From positions 197,080,935 through 197,144,934 of the forward strand of contig CP136061.1 in NCBI GenBank assembly GCA_032622095.1: 64,000 bases of DNA, written 5' to 3'. This DNA is from Siphonodentalium dalli. Lineage: Eukaryota > Mollusca > Scaphopoda > Gadilida > Siphonodentaliidae. Within the stretch, counting starts at the first letter, position 1. Each line of letters opens with the position of its first letter. Under the pieces are notes generated by a model, which was given only the letters and a program-made list of their open reading frames with translations, did not search any database and was not told the origin of the DNA. Made by a program: the position numbers and the translations under genes. Below, in pieces: positions 58,031 to 64,000 of the stretch.

Positions 58031-61000
58031 CTTGCGCTTAATTGTTATGATTGTATTGTAACTATTGTTTCGTCCTTTAATATTTCCCATGCATTATGTA
58101 CACATATATTATGCTAGAAAAGTAGTACTATTGTTACTAATAGTACTCGTAGTAGTTAATACCACCTTACTGTCAATATGCTATCATGCTTAGTTTCAAA
58201 ATCATAACGTTAATTGTTATTACTATTGTGTGTATTGTACATGTACATCAGTCATCAATTAACAAACTTAAGCAGCGCCTGGTCGAATATCTACCATATA
58301 TGGTAGGTTATTCCCATCTTAAAGCTGTTGATGTCATTGAGACATCCAATGCTAGTATGCTATTTTGCATGCGAACTAGTAGACCCTCCAATAGCTTATC
58401 ATTACCACTCGGGGCAGTGGGTGTTTTTCCTCAATTAATTGAATTTCTTGTTGCTTAAAAAGTTTCCCCAAATGTAAATTTTTCAGATTTAAAGAAACTT
58501 TTTGACCCCAAATTTATATTGCCAACAGTATACGCTAAAACGTTAACACTGAGGCCTATGGAAAACATTTACACCAGTGTATAACCTATATCTCACATAG
58601 TTAGCTGTGGTACAGTTGCATGTTGCGTGTTTGCATTCGGTTTCTGGTACATTGTAGCTTTCTATACTGCCTGCAAAATGTTCGAGTGTATGTAACTTCG
58701 CCCCGGGGTCCGCTGCAGAAATATTCATATTTGTTCAAATCGCCATCAACAGAAGAAATATTAAAATAGATATAGTTTTGTTCATATGCCAAACATAATC
58801 AGCGCGTAAATAGTATATTGTCGCCAAAATGTACGATGGTGTACGTAAACAAGAGTCTGCTCTTGTTACAGAAGTTTTGCTGATGTTTACATAACACAGC
58901 GAAATTATTTTGGTTAATAACACACAAATGATATAAACGCTCTTTATTATTTCCATTTCAGGAAAACGGTAACAAAAAACGCTCTTTATGTTTACCATAT
59001 CCGGATCTTAACAAAAGCCAGGTTCTGTAACATTTTTGCTTTTGTTATATAACAAAGGAAAAGCATTTGACGATAACATATTGTTTATGCCATATTTCTG
59101 ATTGGTATAAGAACAAGGTATGTCTATATTTTACTATTCTTTCTGTTTATGGCGGTTTTTGACGGAGGTGAATATTTTAACAGCATACCCACCGCCAACG
59201 TCGCCCATATCTTTAATCGTCACAAGACTATACTATTCCTCACGACATGGCGAGAAATCGTCGTCATGTATAAGAGAAGAGTTACTGAACTATACAGTTT
59301 GTTAATAAACTGGGCATAAATATCGAGTGTGAATTGTTAAGCAAGTGCGGTGCCCTAATTTAAGTTGACCATAGTATATTGCATATGTATAGTCTAATTG
59401 ACAACTAACAAAACCAATGCGGAATGTTGAATTGAAACATTTTTTTTAAATAGAACATATAACTGTCTAAATACTGGTTATTATGTCCCTGCCTGCTACA
59501 CGTCAACGTTTGGTGCAAGAGGAATTTTAGACCGCAGAAGACTAATGACAAGCTAGATGATTTTCTTGATTTGACTCAAAATAGTTCAGCCCACAAAGTG
59601 ACCTATTTATTTTTCGAAGTATCAGATATTAATAGTATTTTGCTGTTTATTTTGTACTCCAAACATGTTTAAGATCTATTTTATCAAAGTTAGAGTACAA
59701 ATCGCACAATATACAAGGCATACCCTCAGCCCTGATTACAACGAAGTTAAGAACTCATATGATTTAAGCGACATATACCGTAATATATCCATGTACGCAC
59801 CGGAACAGTGACCACGGTGAAGAGGTTAGAATCAGGCATATAGGGGCGAACAATGAATGTATTCACCTCTGTTTGATGTACAGAAAATACTATTCACAAA
59901 ACATTATATCATTTGAAGCTGCCCAATTATTATTAATGGGGTAAGGGTGGATACACACATGCATGTAATGTCTGTATGTAAAATACATGTATTTTAAATG
60001 GTCACACCAATCATTGATAGCATTAATCGCCTGCATGCGATCGTTCCATTTCAACAGGCGAGACCGGTGAGTAGTTATAAGCCAAAATCAAACTAACTGT
60101 TATCAAGAGATTTCAGGCCAGTCATTAACATGTCTTTTTTCATGGATGCCGAAATGAATAAATCCTGTCTGATATATGTTGCTGTTTTTCACGAGTTTTA
60201 GTTCATTTCGAAAAATGGATTTGAGTTTGTTTGTCATCCAAAATAAAAATAAATGTGTATACTTTTGAAGCTATTTTAGGACGATTGTGATACATAAGTG
60301 TTTAATGCCCCACACACTGACTCCCAATTTGATCTCGTCCAGCAGAACCCGAACGGCTTTCTGGCTCCACATTTTGGAAGTGCTATATTAATACACATGG
60401 CAATCAACTAACTCATACATGGTGGATTCCATGTTATAAAGTGATTTAGCCTAATCGGACAACGCCGAATCGAGTCAGGATAAGGATATTTGTTCCTCGA
60501 CTATGCATGGCCTCAGTTCAAATTTTAACAATCCGATATGGTGCTCTCATGCCTTGAATACAGGCATTGGAACATTAAGACAGACAATACCAGTTTGTTG
60601 AGATTGCTCGGATAATTTGAGGGCGAGCTCATGTGATAACTTTCAATTGGGATTTCGTTGCATATATCCATTACAGCGCCAAAAACATTAATGCAGGTAC
60701 AACGTTGAAAGAAAAAAGAGTCACCCCCCCCCCATTTTAACCCAGAATTTACAGAGCAGTATATACTTCTCATGCCAAAGGATGAACAAGTTCCTAACTG
60801 TCACCATTTAGCCCGTACAGGCTTGAGTTATCACATTTTGGACTATAATCCATGATTGGGGGAGGGGGCTGGTTCTCGAAAGTTTCGAATAACTAAGGGA
60901 TTTAATTGAATGTATCGGCCGGGATTATCTGGGCAAGAATGTACAACATAATGTTTTACTTAAATATTCCATAGTTGTAAATTGTGTGTATATAACACAA

Positions 61001-61995
61001 GAGAGGAAAGGTGACGTAGTTGTGGACTCGTAGCTGGACAACCCTTTTCCCGAATGAAGACACACATGCAGCAACACCACCTTCTGTATACCTTCAAATT
61101 TAAAGCTGTAATAATATGTTCATAATTATATGAATAGCATCAATTGCTGCATATGAGATTAATCACTCGTAGCAAACAGGCACGGCAGATATGACTGTCA
61201 ACTACAATATTTACAAATCAAGAGGGAGTGGCTTCGTGATTTCAGGGGGGTAGGCCTCATGTTGCTACATGCCCCCCCCCACTCCGGTCGATGAAATATG
61301 TAATGATCAGTCCGGTAGCTTCCGGTATAATATAGCCCCTGCATTGTGGAAATCCTGGGACCATCACTGGTATACAACCAAGAGAAGACTGACAATGATT
61401 TAAACAGAACGTCCAACATTTGGGTTATCGCGCGAACAATTATTTTAAGCGGCCTGACGACTTCGTCCAGTCAACGACACTCTACACGTTCAGAGCGTTA
61501 CTCATTGTGGTCAAACCTAGCCGCAATTATTGGTTTATCAGCAGACACATATTACATGGTCTGTATGATCCATGTAAAACGCCAAATACACGATATTTAC
61601 AGAGATTACATGCATGTGTGTATCCACCCTTAGTGCGATATGGCAATTATTTAATAAGAACTACCGACCATAATAAATACCACATACTATGTTAAAGAAT
61701 TACCGGCCAGTTGCGCTACCCTGAAGTAGCCACCGCTGCCGTGTGTGAACCACGCCACACATGACACAACATAGGTACGAAATGGCAAAGCTAAACAAAA
61801 AGCATACCCATCAGTCACGTGCAGGGAGGAATGTCACTCGAGGACACGGATTAAGGGGTGGGAGGGTGGGAAAAACATGGCCGACTGAAACAGCTAATGC
61901 TAAATGAATAGAAGTTTCGAACGTCCATAAAAATATTTTCCTTCGTAAAATTTATTATAGTCAATCTTAGTTTGAGTTTGGGTGGTGCGGTTATA
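58031..61995. other. Non-coding stretch
   Basis: A 90-codon plus-strand frame at 58186-58458 begins with a hydrophobic, signal-like stretch ('MLSFKIITLIVITIVCIV') but has no recognisable mature region. 59120-59205 is loosely similar to 8187-8260. C runs lie at 60724-60733 and 61272-61280. Confidence 0.4.
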
Positions 61996-62934
61996 TAGTA
62001 CCCCCAAAGACGAAGCAGCCTCATCCCGCTCATCGCGGCGATTGGTCCACTTAAAATCGCGGCGGATCGCCGCAAATCGCCGCATTTTGAGTGGAAAGGA
62101 TTATAATTCAATACATTTGTCGCCGTGAATCGCAGCGAATGTTATTTTGTTTCTTCAAAATTTCGATTTAAACGGAAATGGCTCATTTGAGGTTCCAAAT
62201 TCTGTCTATGTAATTTGGAAGGAGGTATAAGATAGGTTGACAAATACACGAAATATTAATATACCGGCTTCATTTGCTCGGAACAATAATTGCCATGGAC
62301 ACAAACCATTTTTCCAGCCATTTTCAATTGTTCTCACAGAAGTGAAACAAACGCTCTTTATATCTACCATACTAGGAATAGGCATTTGCATTTTGTGTGA
62401 CTTCAATGCATCTTTCCGTGACATAATGCCCGTAGAAATGTAGTTCAAATAATCATCGGCCAATTTCGATACCGGGAACAATTCAAAAGCGAAATAATTA
62501 TAGGTGTATTTTGGAGCGCAAAAATCGCCATTGATTTGAAATTAATTATGTTTGTTTTAATTGTTTTGTTAAATTAAGCAAGTAGTTCAATATAAAAAAC
62601 AAAAATAAAACTTTAATTTTGTTTAAATCATATATTTTTTTTAAATAACGCATTTAAAACATCCGCCAGGATACCCCAAGTCACCACACCTAATTTGGTT
62701 GAAATCGTTCAGGTGTCAGCGAGAAAAATCGCAGACAGACATATATGCATATGGTTCCGGCGTTTTGTGGCGTTTCACAGTGAAACTTTCCGGCGAAACT
62801 TGAAGCCAAACTTTGAATGCCGTCGCTTCAAATCGCGGTGGGAAAATGGATGTCGGCGATTCGCCGCGATTTCTCACTTTAAAAAAGGCCCACCGCGATG
62901 AGCGAAACAAGGCTGCTTCGTCTTGGGGGTACTG
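61996..62934. mobile_element. TA-flanked element, 939 bp, ~45-bp inverted ends
   Basis: Left end 'TAGTACCCCCAAAGACGAAG' and right end, inverted, 'CAGTACCCCCAAGACGAAGC' continue through GCAGCCT...CGCTCATCGCGG. TA lies at 61994-61995 and 62935-62936. Subterminal sequence is rich in GCGGCGAT/ATCGCCGC dyads. No transposase frame. Probably a Tc1/mariner-superfamily non-autonomous element. Confidence 0.75.
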
Positions 62935-63044
62935 TAATATATATGCCAATATAGTACCATATGTATATAGTACTCATGGAAATATAGTATGTTGGTGCCG
63001 TGACTAGTATGCATGTGATTATCGGGTACTCCATCAACTTTGCC

Positions 63045-63275
63045 CACATGTATATATATATAGATGTAAACATATCAAAGACGTACTAATTTACAGACTA
63101 ATTTGACGAAACCTATTTAAATTACTATTTAGATTCTATAGCGTTATCCCTATTAACTGTGCATTGAAACCCCACAGAGCTATACGATACGATACGCTTC
63201 AACGCTTTGTGATAATGATATTGATTTTCTCAACTGTTTCCCACTTGAGTAGACCTTTACTTGATTAACATAATG
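63045..63275. repeat. Mirror block, inverted copy of 8445-8672
   Basis: See 8445-8672; reverse-complement identity over ~225 bp. It lies 10 kb downstream of the plus-strand exon copy, in what would be its first retained intron. Confidence 0.8.
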
Positions 63276-63415
63276 TTATATCAGCGACTCTCGCTGTATA
63301 ATTCTGGAACCTCGTTTTTGAATCTGGAATGAATATTAAAGATACGGATGGGTTTTGTTGTTAAAATTGTCACACCCGTTAACCCTTTACCCAACAGAAC
63401 GATGTATACTTTTAA

Positions 63416-63841
63416 CCCTTTACCCAACAGAACGGCCCTGTGCCAATGCATTCTCTTATAGATGCGAGTCGACCATAGGTCGCCTCGCATATATAAGAGA
63501 ATGCATTGGCTTAACACATATTAAAAATGATAAAATTGTCAAAGAATGTAAAAAAATATTATAAAAAATGTTAAAAAATGTAAGAAAACATTATAAAATT
63601 GTTAAAGAATGTAAGAAAAAAATGGTAAAAAGTGTTAAAAAATAATTTTTTTAGGCCAATGCATATGGTCGACTCGCATATATAAGAGAATGCATTGGCA
63701 CAGGGCATAACTGTAACCATCACAATGTGGTCAATGAACCGGTTCCAATGATATCCATATTTGTATGGTGTTATTGAGACAGATATTTTAGGCTGTTGAA
63801 GCTTTATTTGGGCGTTTTTGGCCGTTTTGTTGGGTAAAGGG
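63416..63841. mobile_element. TTAA MITE carrying 69-bp palindromes, with doubled left end
   Basis: TTAA at 63412-63415 and 63842-63845. Ends 'CCCTTTACCCAACAGAAC' and, inverted, the same CCCTTTACCCAACA. The left end is duplicated: an extra TTAA plus identical terminus lies at 63379-63400. Palindromic modules are at 63442-63510 (complete) and 63655-63699 (missing ~24 bp of one arm). The remainder aligns with 29190-29582. Confidence 0.85.
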
Positions 63842-64000
63842 TTAAAACAGTCATAACAGAAAGACTATTAAAATATGGACATATTTTGTTCTTATACCAA
63901 TCATACATTTCGTATAAATAACATGTTATTGACAAGAGCGTACGCTATGTTAGTAAACATAAGCCATACTACAATACAGCAGAATTCGTAAAGAGTGTGG

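Noticed and set aside
58186-58458. 90-codon frame with a hydrophobic N-terminus
   Set aside because: The signal-like start is the only support. There is no cysteine pattern or family match, and AT-rich DNA encodes hydrophobic stretches easily.

Overview
The window is AT-rich animal nuclear DNA, almost certainly from a marine invertebrate and most likely a mollusc. This rests on split genes with GT/AG introns, a jockey/CR1-type LINE, many TTAA- and TA-flanked MITEs, and the low-copy repeats around 33.3-34.3 kb (a tract with 'AAGTTATCATCTGG' followed by a GACGGAC-rich tail), a type I associate with bivalve and gastropod intergenic DNA. The taxon is inference; no diagnostic gene is present.

Only one host gene is well supported: a monocarboxylate-transporter-like (SLC16/MFS) gene on the minus strand, with three consecutive phase-1 exons at 11694-11587, 7660-7517 and 5102-4353 that join into one continuous 334-codon frame. 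Its first exon(s) and its last exon are not identified. The right half of the window (47.3-63.3 kb) holds an inverted, head-to-head partial copy of the same locus: a 108-bp exon at 52989-53096 on the plus strand is 100/108 identical to the 11.6-kb exon, with 6 of 8 differences synonymous. Flanking and intronic blocks match in mirrored order (15.3 kb with 47.3 kb, 11.5-11.85 kb with 52.85-53.3 kb, 8.45-8.67 kb with 63.05-63.28 kb). A second, weaker candidate gene lies at 384-1736 (minus): a Ser/Thr-rich reading frame with a CARD-like segment, duplicated in frame by a 417-bp tandem repeat and broken by one TGA.

Layout: 0-1.7 kb, candidate CARD-like frame; 3.4-4.2 kb, foldback element and dispersed repeat; 4.35-11.7 kb, transporter exons and introns; 12.5-15.25 kb, a 44-bp minisatellite of about 62 units with higher-order structure; 16.6-19 kb, short tandem repeats and a palindromic MITE; 20.5-21.2 kb, a 315-bp tandem dimer; 21.8-24.1 kb, a tandem run of a 0.65-0.93-kb element; 24.4-25.2 kb, TA-rich and ACTACC tracts; 27.3-28.1 kb, a 5'-truncated LINE tail; 29.2-36.2 kb, several MITEs; 38.9-42.6 kb, a LINE with an almost intact endonuclease-reverse transcriptase; 47.3-53.3 kb, the inverted transporter copy with a ~140-bp satellite inside it; 54.9-58 kb, tandem and palindromic repeats including three tandem Tc1-like MITEs; 62-64 kb, a 939-bp TA-flanked element, the last mirror block and a palindromic MITE.

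The most notable result is that the mirror copy carries one single diverged 44-bp unit (47407-47450) exactly where the other copy carries the minisatellite. The window therefore shows an unexpanded and an expanded state of the same site.
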